64,000 bases of DNA from Sphingomonas sp. PsM26 (GCA_030433805.1 JARUXA010000018.1:44606-108605); one strand, 5' to 3'. Positions 24,178 to 33,842 are shown, counted from the stretch's first letter. Notes: a model not told the origin generated them from the letters alone. Made by a program: numbers and translations.

Positions 24178-25442
24178 ACATGATCGCCCCCATCGATACG
24201 GCCGCCGCCAATGAAACCACGGCCCCGCCCCCGTCAAAGCGCTGGACGCGGTGGCAAAAGCGCAGTGCCATCCTGATCCCGGTGGCGATCGCCGGCGTCG
24301 TCGGCGTCAAGCTGTTCGATCATTCGGACGCGGTCGCCGCAGCCCCGCCCCCCGCCGCGGTCACCGTAGCCACCCCGCTGGTTCGCCAGGTCAGCGAATG
24401 GGACGATTATGTCGGCCGCTTCGCGCCGAGCCGCTCGGTCGAGGTGCGCCCCCGCGTTGCGGGTGAAGTGACGGGCGTCCATTTCCACGACGGCGATATC
24501 GTACGCCCGGGGCAGTTGCTGTTCACGATCGACGCGCGCCCCTTCGCTGCTGCGCTCGCCGAAGCACGCGCCAACGAAGCGAGCGCGCAAAGCGCGCTGG
24601 TGCTCGCGCGCACCGATCTCGGTCGCGCGACGCGACTGATCGACGACGAGGCGGTCTCCGCAGGCGAAGTCGATGCGCTCCGCGGCAAATTGCAAGCCGC
24701 ACAGGCCGGGCTCGCCGCCGCGCAGGCGCGCGTCCGGGCGCGCGCGCTCGACGTGTCGTTCACCCAGATCCGCGCGCCGATCGGCGGGCGAATCTCGGAT
24801 CGCAAGGTCGATGCGGGCAATCAGGTCGCGGGCGGCGAAGGCACCGGCGGGACCGTGCTGACGACGATCAACGCGCTCGACCCGATCTACTTCACCTTCG
24901 ACGGGTCCGAGGCGCTGTACCTCAAGACCCAGCGCGCGCGCCAACCGGGGACCGCCGCCCCCGCGGTCGAGATCCAGTTGCAGGACGAGACCGCGCATCG
25001 CTGGAAGGGCAAGCTCGACTTCACCGACAACGGGCTCGACACGCATTCGGGGACGATCCGCGGGCGCGCGGTGCTGCCCAATCCGGGGTTGTTCCTGACG
25101 CCGGGGATGTTCGGCAACATGCGGCTCGCCAGCGCCGGGACCAAGCCCGCGCTGCTCGTCCCCGACGATGCGGTGCAGACCGATCAGGCGCGCAAGGTGC
25201 TGCTGACGGTCGGGCCCGACAATGTCGTTACCGCCAAGCCGGTCGTCATCGGCGCGGTGGTCGATGGGATGCGGGTGATCCGCTCTGGCGTCGGCCCCAA
25301 GGACCGGATCATCATCAAGGGCACGCAAATGGCGATGCCGGGGGCGAAGGTTGCGCCCACGCTGGGCAAGATCGCCGCGTCGAGCCAACCAGCGGCACCG
25401 ACGGCGCAGCCGATCGCAGGCGAAGCGACGCTGACCAAATAG
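24174..25442 (+). CDS. RND efflux periplasmic adaptor (membrane fusion protein)
   Basis: Encodes 422 residues. A single N-terminal membrane segment lies at about 30-48 (AILIPVAIAGVVGVKLF). Next come the lipoyl half-motifs RPRVAGEVTGVHFHDGD and FTQIRAPIGGRISDRKVDAG, an alpha-helical hairpin at about 120-185, and a beta-barrel with TPGMFGNMRL. It belongs to the AcrA/MexE group and would link the inner-membrane pump to the outer-membrane channel. The start overlaps the previous gene by ATGA. The pump gene follows after a 133-bp gap holding a long inverted repeat. Confidence 0.92.
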   Translation: MNMIAPIDTAAANETTAPPPSKRWTRWQKRSAILIPVAIAGVVGVKLFDHSDAVAAAPPPAAVTVATPLVRQVSEWDDYVGRFAPSRSVEVRPRVAGEVTGVHFHDGDIVRPGQLLFTIDARPFAAALAEARANEASAQSALVLARTDLGRATRLIDDEAVSAGEVDALRGKLQAAQAGLAAAQARVRARALDVSFTQIRAPIGGRISDRKVDAGNQVAGGEGTGGTVLTTINALDPIYFTFDGSEALYLKTQRARQPGTAAPAVEIQLQDETAHRWKGKLDFTDNGLDTHSGTIRGRAVLPNPGLFLTPGMFGNMRLASAGTKPALLVPDDAVQTDQARKVLLTVGPDNVVTAKPVVIGAVVDGMRVIRSGVGPKDRIIIKGTQMAMPGAKVAPTLGKIAASSQPAAPTAQPIAGEATLTK

Positions 25443-25450
25443 CCTCCTTC

Positions 25451-25540
25451 TTCCCCGGCGAAGGCCGGGGCCCAGTCGGGACGCACTCTCGGCTCCAATC
25501 ACTGCCGTTCCACAACTGGGCCCCGGCCTCCGCCGGGGAA
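25451..25540. repeat. Long inverted repeat (REP-like) inside the RND operon
   Basis: The left arm at 25451-25476 begins TTCCCCGGCGAAGGCCGGGG, and the right arm at 25515-25540 is its reverse complement with one mismatch in 26. Each arm also folds on itself (CCCCGGC/GCCGGGG). This unit is a kind seen many times in sphingomonad genomes. Here it sits between adaptor and pump genes of one operon, where it could stabilise or attenuate the transcript. Confidence 0.8.
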
Positions 25541-25575
25541 GGTCGGGTCGTGGGCGCCGTCCAAGGACACGCATC

Positions 25576-28500
25576 ATGCGCTTCTCGCGCTTCTTCATCA
25601 CCCGGCCGATCTTCGCCGGAGTCATCGCGGTGGTCATCACCATCGTCGGGCTGATCGCGTACATGGGGCTGCCCGTGTCGCAATATCCCGACATCGTACC
25701 CCCCACCGTCACCGTCAGCGCGGTCTATCCCGGAGCGTCCGCCGAGACGGTCGCCGAAACCGTTGCCGCGCCGATTGAGCAGGAAATCAACGGCGTCGAC
25801 AACATGCTGTACCAGTCGTCGCAATCGACTGGCGACGGCAAGGTGACGATCACCGTCACCTTCAAGATCGGCACCAACCTCGATGCGGCACAGGTGCTGG
25901 TGCAGAACCGCGTCGCGGTCGCCGTCCCGCGCCTGCCCGAGGACGTCCAGCGGCTCGGCGTCGTCACGCGCAAGACCAGCCCGGACTTCCTGATGGTCGT
26001 GAACCTCGTCTCGCCCGACGATTCGCTCGATCGCGGCTACATCTCCAATTACGCGCTGACGCAGGTGCGTGACCGCCTCAGCCGCATCGACGGCGTCGGC
26101 GACGTGCAATTGTTCGGCGCGCGCGACTATTCGATGCGCGTGTGGATCGACCCGGGCCGCGCCGCCGCGCTCGACCTGACGGCGGGTGAAATCGTCGCCG
26201 CCTTGCGCGCGCAAAACGTCCAGGTCGCGGCGGGCACGCTCGGCCAGCCGCCTTACGCCACGGGCAATGCGTTCCAGCTCAACGTCGAGACACAGGGCCG
26301 CCTGACCGATCCCAAGCAGTTCGCCGATGTCGTGATCCGCACCGACACGGATGGTCGCCAGGTCAAGGTGTCGGACGTCGCCCGCGTCGAGCTCGGCGCG
26401 CAGGATTATGGCGCGAACACGTATCTTAGCGGCAAGACGACCGTCATCGCCGCGGTGTTCCAGCGCCCCGGATCGAACGCGCTCGGCGCCGCTCAGGCGG
26501 TCTCCGCCGAGATGGAGGCTATGTCCAAAAAGTTCCCCAAGGGACTGGCCTACCGCGTTATCTACAACCCGACCGAGTTCATCGCCCAGTCGATCGACGC
26601 GGTGAAGCACACGCTGATCGAGGCGATGGTGCTGGTCGTGCTTGTCATTCTCGTCTTCCTGCAGAAGTGGCGCGCGGCGATCATTCCGATCGTGGCGATC
26701 CCGGTCTCGCTGATCGGGACGTTCGCGGTGCTCGCGGCGGTGGGCTATTCGCTCAACAATTTGTCGCTGTTCGGGCTGGTGCTTGCGATCGGGATCGTCG
26801 TCGATGACGCGATCGTCGTGGTGGAGAATGTCGAACGCAATCTCGAGGCGGGGCTCACCCCGCTCGAGGCGGCGCGCAAGTCGATGGACGAAGTTTCGGG
26901 CGCGCTCGTCGCGATCGTGCTGGTGTTGTGCGCGGTGTTCATCCCGACCGTGTTCCTCACTGGACTTTCGGGCGCGTTCTACCGCCAGTTCGCGGTAACG
27001 ATCTCGACTGCAACGATTATCTCACTGCTGCTTTCGTTGACGCTGTCCCCTGCGCTTGCGGCGATGCTGCTCAAGCCCCATTTATCAACGGACACGGGCG
27101 GCCGCGCGACACGGCTCGTCCGGCGCGCGGGTGACGCATTTAACCGCGGATTCGAGCGGATGAGTGCAGCTTATGGTCGCCTCACGCACCGTTTCGTGCA
27201 GGCACCACGCAGAATGATGCTGGTTTATGCCGGTTTGATCGCGCTCACTGCGTTCGTCTTTACGGTCACGCCCGCGGGGTTCGTCCCCGCGCAGGACCAG
27301 GGCTACTTCCTGACCGTGATCCAGCTTCCGCCGGGCTCGTCGGTCGAACGCACCGATGCAGTGATGCAGAAGGTCGCCAAGCGCATCCTTCCGCTCGCAG
27401 GCGTCAAGGGCGCGGTGATGCTCGCGGGCTTCGATGGCCCATCGCAGACGCTCGCCCCCAATAGCGCCGCCGCCTACATCCCGCTCAAGAGCTTTGAGGA
27501 GCGGAAGAAACTCGGCGTCACCTTCGCCGGGATCATGGCCGAGGCGCAAAAGGCGACCGCCGACATCAACGAGGCGCGGTTGCTGATCGTGCCCCCTCCG
27601 CTGATCCAGGGGATCGGCTCGGCGGGCGGCTATCGCCTGATGGTCCAGGACCAGCAGGGGCACGGCTATCTGGAGATGGGCAAGACCGCCTATGATCTGA
27701 TCGGCAAGGCCAACCAGACCAACGGCCTCGCGCAGGTCTACACCTTCTTCGACACCGCCACGCCGCGCATCTTCGCGGATGTCGATCGGACCAAGGCGAA
27801 CATGCTCGGCGTGCCCCCGGAGCGCGTGTTCGAGGCGTTGCAGGTCTATCTCGGCTCGGCGTTCGTCAACGACTTCAACCTGCTGGGCCGCACCTACCGC
27901 GTCACCGCGCAGGCCGACTCGCCGTTCCGCAACACGACGGCGGACATCGCCAACCTCAAGACGCGCTCGAACACCGGGCAGATGGTGCCGATCGGCTCGG
28001 TCTCGACCTTCCGCGACAAGACCGGACCGTATCGCGTCGTACGCTACAATCTCTTCCCCGCGGTCGAGGTGGATGGCGACACCGCCAAGGGCTCGTCCTC
28101 GGGCCAGTCGCTGGTCGCGATGGAGAAGCTCGCCGATACTGCCTTGCCCACCGGCTATGCGCATGAATGGACTGGCATCGCCTATCAGCAGAAGTCGGCG
28201 GGGAGCACCGCCGCGGCGGTCTTCGGCATGGCGGTGGTGTTCGTCTTCCTCGTGCTCGCCGCGCAATATGAGAGCCTGACGCTGCCGCTCGCGATCATCC
28301 TGATCGTGCCGATGTGTCTGCTCGCCGCGATGACCGGGGTGAATCTGCGCGGCATGGACAATAACGTCCTCACGCAGATCGGGCTCGTCGTGCTGATCGC
28401 GCTCGCTGCCAAGAACGCGATCCTCGTGGTCGAGTTCGCCAAGCAGGCGGAGGAAGAGGATGGTCTCACGCCGATCGAGGCCGCGGTGCGTGCCGCGACC

Positions 28501-28779
28501 GACCGTCTGCGCCCGATCCTGATGACGAGCTTCGCGTTCATCCTCGGCGCGGTGCCGCTAGTGATCGCCGAGGGGGCTGGCGCGGAACTTCGCCAGGCGC
28601 TCGGGACGGCGGTGTTCTTCGGGATGATCGGCGTGACCGGCTTCGGGTTGCTGTTCACTCCCACCTTCTACGTCGTCGCGCGCGCGCTGGCGCAGCGGTT
28701 CGAACGCCGCCGCCCCACCCCAACAGCCGTCACGCCATATGGCCCCGTCGCGCCGCACGCGCTGCAGCCAGCCGAATAG
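25576..28779 (+). CDS. RND multidrug efflux pump, HAE1 family (AcrB/MexF-like)
   Basis: Encodes 1067 residues, slightly above the usual 1030-1050. TM1 opens with FFITRPIFAGVIAVVITIVG. The proton-relay residues are visible: the Asp pair in TM4 (GIVVDDAIVVVENVERN) and the Lys in TM10 (ALAAKNAILVVEFAKQ). Two large periplasmic loops give the porter and docking domains. The C-terminus ends in about 25 Arg/Pro-rich residues of no known role. It exports hydrophobic or amphiphilic compounds by proton antiport. It is third in an operon with its adaptor and outer-membrane factor, controlled by the TetR operator at 23501. Confidence 0.95.
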   Translation: MRFSRFFITRPIFAGVIAVVITIVGLIAYMGLPVSQYPDIVPPTVTVSAVYPGASAETVAETVAAPIEQEINGVDNMLYQSSQSTGDGKVTITVTFKIGTNLDAAQVLVQNRVAVAVPRLPEDVQRLGVVTRKTSPDFLMVVNLVSPDDSLDRGYISNYALTQVRDRLSRIDGVGDVQLFGARDYSMRVWIDPGRAAALDLTAGEIVAALRAQNVQVAAGTLGQPPYATGNAFQLNVETQGRLTDPKQFADVVIRTDTDGRQVKVSDVARVELGAQDYGANTYLSGKTTVIAAVFQRPGSNALGAAQAVSAEMEAMSKKFPKGLAYRVIYNPTEFIAQSIDAVKHTLIEAMVLVVLVILVFLQKWRAAIIPIVAIPVSLIGTFAVLAAVGYSLNNLSLFGLVLAIGIVVDDAIVVVENVERNLEAGLTPLEAARKSMDEVSGALVAIVLVLCAVFIPTVFLTGLSGAFYRQFAVTISTATIISLLLSLTLSPALAAMLLKPHLSTDTGGRATRLVRRAGDAFNRGFERMSAAYGRLTHRFVQAPRRMMLVYAGLIALTAFVFTVTPAGFVPAQDQGYFLTVIQLPPGSSVERTDAVMQKVAKRILPLAGVKGAVMLAGFDGPSQTLAPNSAAAYIPLKSFEERKKLGVTFAGIMAEAQKATADINEARLLIVPPPLIQGIGSAGGYRLMVQDQQGHGYLEMGKTAYDLIGKANQTNGLAQVYTFFDTATPRIFADVDRTKANMLGVPPERVFEALQVYLGSAFVNDFNLLGRTYRVTAQADSPFRNTTADIANLKTRSNTGQMVPIGSVSTFRDKTGPYRVVRYNLFPAVEVDGDTAKGSSSGQSLVAMEKLADTALPTGYAHEWTGIAYQQKSAGSTAAAVFGMAVVFVFLVLAAQYESLTLPLAIILIVPMCLLAAMTGVNLRGMDNNVLTQIGLVVLIALAAKNAILVVEFAKQAEEEDGLTPIEAAVRAATDRLRPILMTSFAFILGAVPLVIAEGAGAELRQALGTAVFFGMIGVTGFGLLFTPTFYVVARALAQRFERRRPTPTAVTPYGPVAPHALQPAE

Positions 28780-28787
28780 GACCGACC

Positions 28788-30182
28788 ATGAAAACCCTCC
28801 TGCTCACCGGGCTCTCCGCGCTTGCACTCTCCGCCTGCGCGGCTGGTCCGAACTACGTCGCCCCCCCGGCCCCACCCAAGGCCGCCGCGCCGTTCGTTTC
28901 CGCGAGTGCCGCGACGGTCACGGCCCCGGCCGACCAGAATTGGTGGCGGATGTACCGCGACCCGGTCCTCGACGGTCTCGTCGCGGATGCGCTCGCGACG
29001 AACACTGATCTGCGCGTCGCGGTCGCGCGGCTCGACAGCGCGCGCGCGTCGCTGCGCGGTGCCAAAACCGACCGCGAACCGCAGATCAACGCGGGCGCGA
29101 GCGGCAATTACGCCCGCACCTCGCAATTGCAGAACCTCCCTGGTTTCGACCGCGAGCGTGCCACGTACGACGTCGGGCTCGACGTCAGCTACGAAGTCGA
29201 CCTGTCCGGCCGCATCCGCCGCAATGTCGAGGCCGCGCGCGGCGATGTCGGCGCGGCGCAGGCGGATGCCGATGCGGTCCGCGTCTCGATCGTCGCGGCG
29301 ACGACGCGCGCTTATGTCGACGCCGCCTCTTCGGTGAAGCGGCTTGGCGTTGCACGCCGCATCGTCGATCTGCTCGACAAATCCACCACCCTGACCGGCA
29401 AGCGCGTCGACGCGGGCCGCGCGTCGCGGCTCGATGCGGTGCGGATCGCTGCGCTCCGCAGTCAGCGCGCCGCGCTCATCCCGCAGATCGAAGCCGAGCG
29501 CCAGGCCGCGCTGTTCCGGCTCGCCACGCTCACCGGCCGCACCCCGCAGGACCTCCCCGCCGCCGCCGGCGCGCGCACCACTACCCCGCGGATCGACCAG
29601 CCGATCCCGGTCGGCGACGGCGCGGCGCTGCTCGCGCGCCGCCCCGACGTCCGCGCCGCCGAACGCCGCCTCGCCGCCGCCACCGCGCGGATCGGCGTGC
29701 AGACGTCGCAGCTCTATCCGCAGATCTCGCTCGGCGGGTCGATCGGCTCGACCGCGCTGACGGTGGGCGACATCTTCACCGGCGGCCCGGTGCGCTGGCT
29801 GGTCGGTCCCTTGCTCAACTGGACGCTCAACCAGTCCGCCGCACGCGCGCGGATCGCGGGCGCGCAGGCGGACACGCGCGGCGCGCTCGCCAGCTTCGAC
29901 GGAAGCGTGCTGACCGCGCTTGAGGAAACCGAAACCGCGCTCTCCAACTACGCGCGCGAACTCGATCGCCGCACGCACTTGCAGGCCGCGCGCGACAGTG
30001 CGGAGGCGGCGGCGCGGATCACGCGCGCCCGGCAACGCGAGGGGACTATCGATTTCCTTGAGGTGCTCGACGCCGAACGGACTTTTGCCGACAGCGAGGC
30101 CGACCTTGCCACCGCGGATGCGCGTATTGCCGATGCACAGGTTGACGTCTTCCGTGCGCTTGGGGGCGGCTGGCAAGCGTAG
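28788..30182 (+). CDS. Outer membrane efflux lipoprotein, NodT/OprM family
   Basis: Encodes 464 residues. A lipoprotein signal peptide ends in the lipobox LALSAC, with C17 as the lipidated residue. The mature part starts AAGPNYVAPPAP, as in many NodT-family proteins, and has the two repeated helical-hairpin and beta-barrel halves (FDRERATYDVGLDVSYEVDL; LYPQISLGGSIG). It starts 8 bp after the pump stop, with GACC-type weak ribosome binding, and is the last gene of the operon. It forms the trimeric outer-membrane exit channel of the pump. It ends 5 bp from the convergent polymerase gene. Confidence 0.93.
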   Translation: MKTLLLTGLSALALSACAAGPNYVAPPAPPKAAAPFVSASAATVTAPADQNWWRMYRDPVLDGLVADALATNTDLRVAVARLDSARASLRGAKTDREPQINAGASGNYARTSQLQNLPGFDRERATYDVGLDVSYEVDLSGRIRRNVEAARGDVGAAQADADAVRVSIVAATTRAYVDAASSVKRLGVARRIVDLLDKSTTLTGKRVDAGRASRLDAVRIAALRSQRAALIPQIEAERQAALFRLATLTGRTPQDLPAAAGARTTTPRIDQPIPVGDGAALLARRPDVRAAERRLAAATARIGVQTSQLYPQISLGGSIGSTALTVGDIFTGGPVRWLVGPLLNWTLNQSAARARIAGAQADTRGALASFDGSVLTALEETETALSNYARELDRRTHLQAARDSAEAAARITRARQREGTIDFLEVLDAERTFADSEADLATADARIADAQVDVFRALGGGWQA

Positions 30183-30187
30183 CAAGA

Positions 30188-31621
30188 TCAACGATCGGTT
30201 GGTCTTTGCGCGCCTGCGACAGGCTTGCTTCGGTGTCGCGAGGAGGGGCTCCTTGCCGGAAGGCCGGATCGGCTTTGCGCGGAGGCGACGGGTATGGCGG
30301 TCATTACGGCAAAGACGAAAGCGATCAGCAGGCCGAAATCGACAGACGTGGTGCTGCCTGCAAACGGCAACATGCTCACTAGGAGCGTGCGTTTGGCACC
30401 GCCAACCAAAAGCCGATCCGCAAAGTCGATTTGGCCAACTGGCTGGAGCACCGCGTTCGAGACGAATACCGCCAGCAATACGCTGCCAATGACGCCCGTC
30501 CCGCTTGCCAATGCCACGAACCAGCTCGACGCCCGTGTGGAGCCCACACCGAGTCCCAAACCCCCTGTGGCTTTCAACCCATCCAGGCTGACGGTATTCC
30601 AGTACAGCCGTTCCTCAAAAGAACTCGTCGATGTCTTGTGCACGACGGCTGCGTCAAAAACTTCCGCGATGTTCGCCCCGATGTTCGGCAGCACGGTCAA
30701 GACGAGCCCCGCAGCCACCGCCAGACTGGTCAGGGCACCGAGATTTGCGCGAAGTCGGCCGGCCGCAGCGCCACCCTGGCCACGAACGAGCAGGACGATC
30801 GTGTCGAACACCACGACGGCCAGCAACACGACCAGACCAGCCAGCGCACCCGAGGAGGTCGACAATGCCGCCATCAGCAGACACGACCAGCCGACGGGTG
30901 CGCCAAGCCAGCGCCAACCGCGACTGAGCCCCTCCCCCGGGCGCATCAACGTGATCAGCGATCCGAACGACAGGGCGACATAGCCGAAGCCGGACGCTTC
31001 GGGGTGCAGCCCCACGACGCGCCGCGTGCCACCCAATTCGGCGTGGGTCAGCAAGGTGTAACTCGCGGTACGCAACGGATCGAGCAGAGCACTGCCAAAC
31101 GTCGCCATATCGGCGATCCCGGTAATGACCACCGCCACACCGCCGATGACCAGGCCCTTACGACACATCTGGCGGCCGTGTCCGTTTGACATCAGGACAA
31201 ACATGGCCAGTGTCATCACACAGGAGTTCGTCAGGTAAAGGCCTTGGGTAATGTTACCGATGCTCGGGGCAAGCGGCGTTAGTTGCTGGATGTTTAACCC
31301 CATCGTTGGTGCACCGGCGAAGACCCATGGAGCCATTACAGTGAGCAGCAAGGCATAGACCAGGAACGCCATCAGCACGCCAAGGTGGCGCCAGTTCAAC
31401 GCCGCGTCGACGATGGCGGCAGCATCCGCCTGCAAGACCACCCGGACGATCACGATCGACGACAAGATCGTAACCGGAAGCAGAGTAACACCGCCAACCA
31501 TCTCGAGCGGTACCACGGCCAGGGTTCCAAAACTAATACTGATGAACAGCCCGTAGACAACCAGACGCAATGGTAACCATATGGCTACAACCGCGAATAG
31601 CCAGAACAATGCCAGGATCAT
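30188..31621 (-). CDS. O-antigen ligase/polymerase-like integral membrane protein
   Basis: Encodes 477 residues with about 10-12 hydrophobic segments starting at residue 2. The large loop near residues 355-380 contains WNTVSLDGLKATGGLGLGVG followed by STRASSWF, a pattern seen in Wzy/WaaL-family proteins. The C-terminal 30 residues are Arg/Ser-rich and cytoplasmic. Such proteins join repeat units or attach polysaccharide at the periplasmic face. No other polysaccharide genes are adjacent, so it is an orphan. Base composition is lower in GC than the RND operon. The ribosome-binding site is weak. Confidence 0.7.
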   Translation of the reverse strand: MILALFWLFAVVAIWLPLRLVVYGLFISISFGTLAVVPLEMVGGVTLLPVTILSSIVIVRVVLQADAAAIVDAALNWRHLGVLMAFLVYALLLTVMAPWVFAGAPTMGLNIQQLTPLAPSIGNITQGLYLTNSCVMTLAMFVLMSNGHGRQMCRKGLVIGGVAVVITGIADMATFGSALLDPLRTASYTLLTHAELGGTRRVVGLHPEASGFGYVALSFGSLITLMRPGEGLSRGWRWLGAPVGWSCLLMAALSTSSGALAGLVVLLAVVVFDTIVLLVRGQGGAAAGRLRANLGALTSLAVAAGLVLTVLPNIGANIAEVFDAAVVHKTSTSSFEERLYWNTVSLDGLKATGGLGLGVGSTRASSWFVALASGTGVIGSVLLAVFVSNAVLQPVGQIDFADRLLVGGAKRTLLVSMLPFAGSTTSVDFGLLIAFVFAVMTAIPVASAQSRSGLPARSPSSRHRSKPVAGAQRPTDR

Positions 31622-31840
31622 CGAGCGCCACCCGTCGCCGCCACCTCAAGTCAGCATAGACGACGAATATCTTGCTGAACATGGCAAGTTGGCAAGGCAG
31701 TTAATCGACCGGAATATGTCTATTTGCCCGAGAGCTTTCAAATTTATCAACCGTGCGAATCGGTGCGGCCAGCCGCATATCAGGTCGCGCAATGCGGCGA
31801 CTCAAACGACATTAGTCGCCCGCTCAGAACACTCTCGTCA

Positions 31841-32332
31841 CTATCCGCTGATCAAACGTTCGGCTTCACGAGCAAGACGACCGAGCGCCGTCAGATCGGG
31901 CGCTTCTTCCCGGGGAACCGTGTCGATGACGCATAACGCCCCGAGCGCATATCCCGCGCGATTGACCAGTGGGATGCCCGCATAGAAGCGGACGAACGGC
32001 GCATGTGTGACCGTCGAGATTTGCGCGTATCGCTCGTCCGCCCGGGCGTCGAGGATCACGAGCGGTTCGCCAGGGCGGAGGATGACCCTGCTGCAAATCG
32101 ACGCGGAACGGGGCGTTTCGGTAATGTCTAAGCCGTGCCCCGCCGCGATCCACTGACGGTTGCGATCGATGATCGAGACGGATGCGATCGGAGTTCGTGC
32201 AACGGCAGCGGCCTGATTGACGATCCGCTTGAGTTCCACCTCGCGTTCGGTCGTCGTTTGCCGGGCGGCATCGACTGCGATCTGGCGCCGTTGTTCCAGA
32301 ACTGCCTCGTCCGCGGTCGCCCAATGCTGCAT
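31841..32332 (-). CDS. Stand-alone GAF-domain protein
   Basis: Encodes 163 residues from an ATG at 32332; a GTG one codon earlier is possible. A short helix-rich N-terminus (about 1-35) leads into a single GAF domain with ASVSIIDRNRQWI, RSASICSRVIL and GIPLVNRAGYALGALCVID, the strong GAF consensus. There is no output domain, so it must signal through a partner, perhaps the response regulator encoded just upstream. The cysteine at SICSRVI is typical of GAF proteins with unknown small ligands. It lies between the response regulator and the polymerase gene on the same strand. Confidence 0.85.
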   Translation of the reverse strand: MQHWATADEAVLEQRRQIAVDAARQTTTEREVELKRIVNQAAAVARTPIASVSIIDRNRQWIAAGHGLDITETPRSASICSRVILRPGEPLVILDARADERYAQISTVTHAPFVRFYAGIPLVNRAGYALGALCVIDTVPREEAPDLTALGRLAREAERLISG

Positions 32333-32486
32333 CACTTCTCGCTTCCGTACATCGGTTCCGATCCCTTACCCCTGCCGTCGCAATCCTTATCGAACTCTTT
32401 ACATCGTGGCGTTTGTGGGGCGACGCCGCCCCGAGTTTCCAGGAGATACGGGCGACGACCGTCAAAGACGTCATTCTCCCGTCATT

Positions 32487-32852
32487 TCAGGCAGTAATTG
32501 CGTCGACCTGTTCGATGAACGCCGCCATTCGGATCGTTTTCGTGACGAAAACGTCCGCTCCCGCCGACCGGCACGACTCCTCGTCCTGGCGACTGCTGAG
32601 AACAGTGACCGCCATTACCGGGATGTGCTTCGTGAGCGGGCTCGCCTTGAGCTGGCGGATGATGTCGCGCCCGTCGACATAGGGCAGCCGGATGTCAGTG
32701 ATGATCGCATCGGGCTGGCTGGCGACGGCTTCGAGATATGCCATCCGTTCGTCGGCCACCAATACGGATTTGTGCCCGGCATTTTCCAGCCACGCAGCGA
32801 ATAATTTGCGATGAAGCATGTTATCTTCGATCACCAAGACCGTCTTCGTCAT
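32487..32852 (-). CDS. Single-domain response regulator (CheY/DivK-like)
   Basis: Encodes 121 residues, receiver domain only. The acidic pair is E9-D10 in VLVIEDN, the phospho-acceptor D53 in AIITDIRLPYVDG, the Thr/Ser in AVTVLSS and the Lys in VFVTKTI. The opening TKTVLVIEDNMLHRKLF resembles DivK. An ATG at 32852 is preferred to the GTG at 32858 because AAGG sits at a suitable distance. Such proteins shuttle phosphate or bind kinases. No kinase is adjacent. Upstream lies a perfect 10-bp inverted repeat at 32872. Confidence 0.88.
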   Translation of the reverse strand: MTKTVLVIEDNMLHRKLFAAWLENAGHKSVLVADERMAYLEAVASQPDAIITDIRLPYVDGRDIIRQLKASPLTKHIPVMAVTVLSSRQDEESCRSAGADVFVTKTIRMAAFIEQVDAITA

Positions 32853-32871
32853 ACTCACCTTTTATGTCGCA

Positions 32872-32896
32872 TTCTTCCCTACCGGATAGGGAAGAA
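32872..32896. promoter_or_regulatory. Perfect inverted repeat in the leader of the response regulator
   Basis: TTCTTCCCTA at 32872-32881 and TAGGGAAGAA at 32887-32896 are exact reverse complements with a 5-base centre. The element is 19 bp upstream of the start codon at 32852. It could be a repressor operator or an RNA hairpin that affects translation. No T-run follows on either strand. Confidence 0.65.
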
Positions 32897-33065
32897 GGGC
32901 ACCCGTGTCCAAGATTTGGTAATAACCCATTAGTCACAAAGTTCCCGTGGGATACCGGATGCGCGCTCCCATGTCGGCTACCCCGGCCGAGCGGGTGATC
33001 GGCCGGCCGCCATCGCCCGGATAGTTCCGGTTTCCGTTGCACCCCGCGCCTGCTAAGCACTTGCT

Positions 33066-33842
33066 GTGGATAACGCGAAGCTTCTTCCGGCAGCCAGTGA
33101 GCGCGACGCCGCGCCGGATACCGAATTGCCCGCGCGGCAACCCCGCGGCAAGGGACGCCGGTTGCGCGGCGCCATCGCGCACAAGCTCGGCGTGGCGATT
33201 CTGTCGGGGGAATTCGCGCCGGGGCAGACCTTGTCGAGCGAGGTCGTCTTCGCCGAATCGCTCGACGTGTCGCGCAGTGCCTACCGCGAGGGTATCCAGG
33301 TGCTGATCGCCAAGGGGCTGGTGGAAAGCCGCCCCAAAGCCGGCACGCGCGTATTGCCCCGCGAACGGTGGAACCTGCTCGACCCCGATGTGCTTGCCTG
33401 GGCGTTTGCGGGCGAACCCGACCCGCAACTGGTGCGCAGCCTGTTCGAACTACGGGCGATCATCGAACCTGCCGCGGCGGGGCTGGCCGCGACGAATCGG
33501 GATCGCACCGACCTGAAACAGATGAAGGAAGCGCTGGCAGCGATGCGCCGCCATTCGCTCGCGACCGATCTCGGCCGCGCAGCGGACCGGCAGTTTCACG
33601 ATGCGATCCTGCGCGCGACGCGCAACGATGCGCTGGGCGTGCTGAGCGCATCGATCGGTGCGGCCGTCAGCTGGACAACGCAGTTCAAGCAGCGGTTGCG
33701 GGCGCTGCCGCGCAACCCGATTCCGGATCACGTGCTGGTCTATGACGCGATCGTGGCGTCCGACGCCGCGGGTGCCAGCGCGGCAATGCGGCGACTGGTC
33801 GACCTCGCGCTCGAGGATACGCAAAGCGCGATGGCCAGCTGA
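33066..33842 (+). CDS. GntR-family regulator, FadR subfamily
   Basis: Encodes 258 residues from a GTG at 33066. An Arg-rich N-terminus precedes the winged helix (about 35-105) with AIAHKLGVAILSGEFAPGQT and VSRSAYREGIQVLIAKGLVE. The C-terminal all-helical FCD ligand domain carries metal-ligand-like residues (RSLFELRAIIEPAAAGLAA; ADRQFHDAIL). FadR-type GntR regulators of this kind often control sugar-acid catabolism in sphingomonads. The gene stands at the start of the glycan region and is convergent with the esterase gene, so it may control the esterase-cupin-SapC unit. Confidence 0.9.
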   Translation: MDNAKLLPAASERDAAPDTELPARQPRGKGRRLRGAIAHKLGVAILSGEFAPGQTLSSEVVFAESLDVSRSAYREGIQVLIAKGLVESRPKAGTRVLPRERWNLLDPDVLAWAFAGEPDPQLVRSLFELRAIIEPAAAGLAATNRDRTDLKQMKEALAAMRRHSLATDLGRAADRQFHDAILRATRNDALGVLSASIGAAVSWTTQFKQRLRALPRNPIPDHVLVYDAIVASDAAGASAAMRRLVDLALEDTQSAMAS

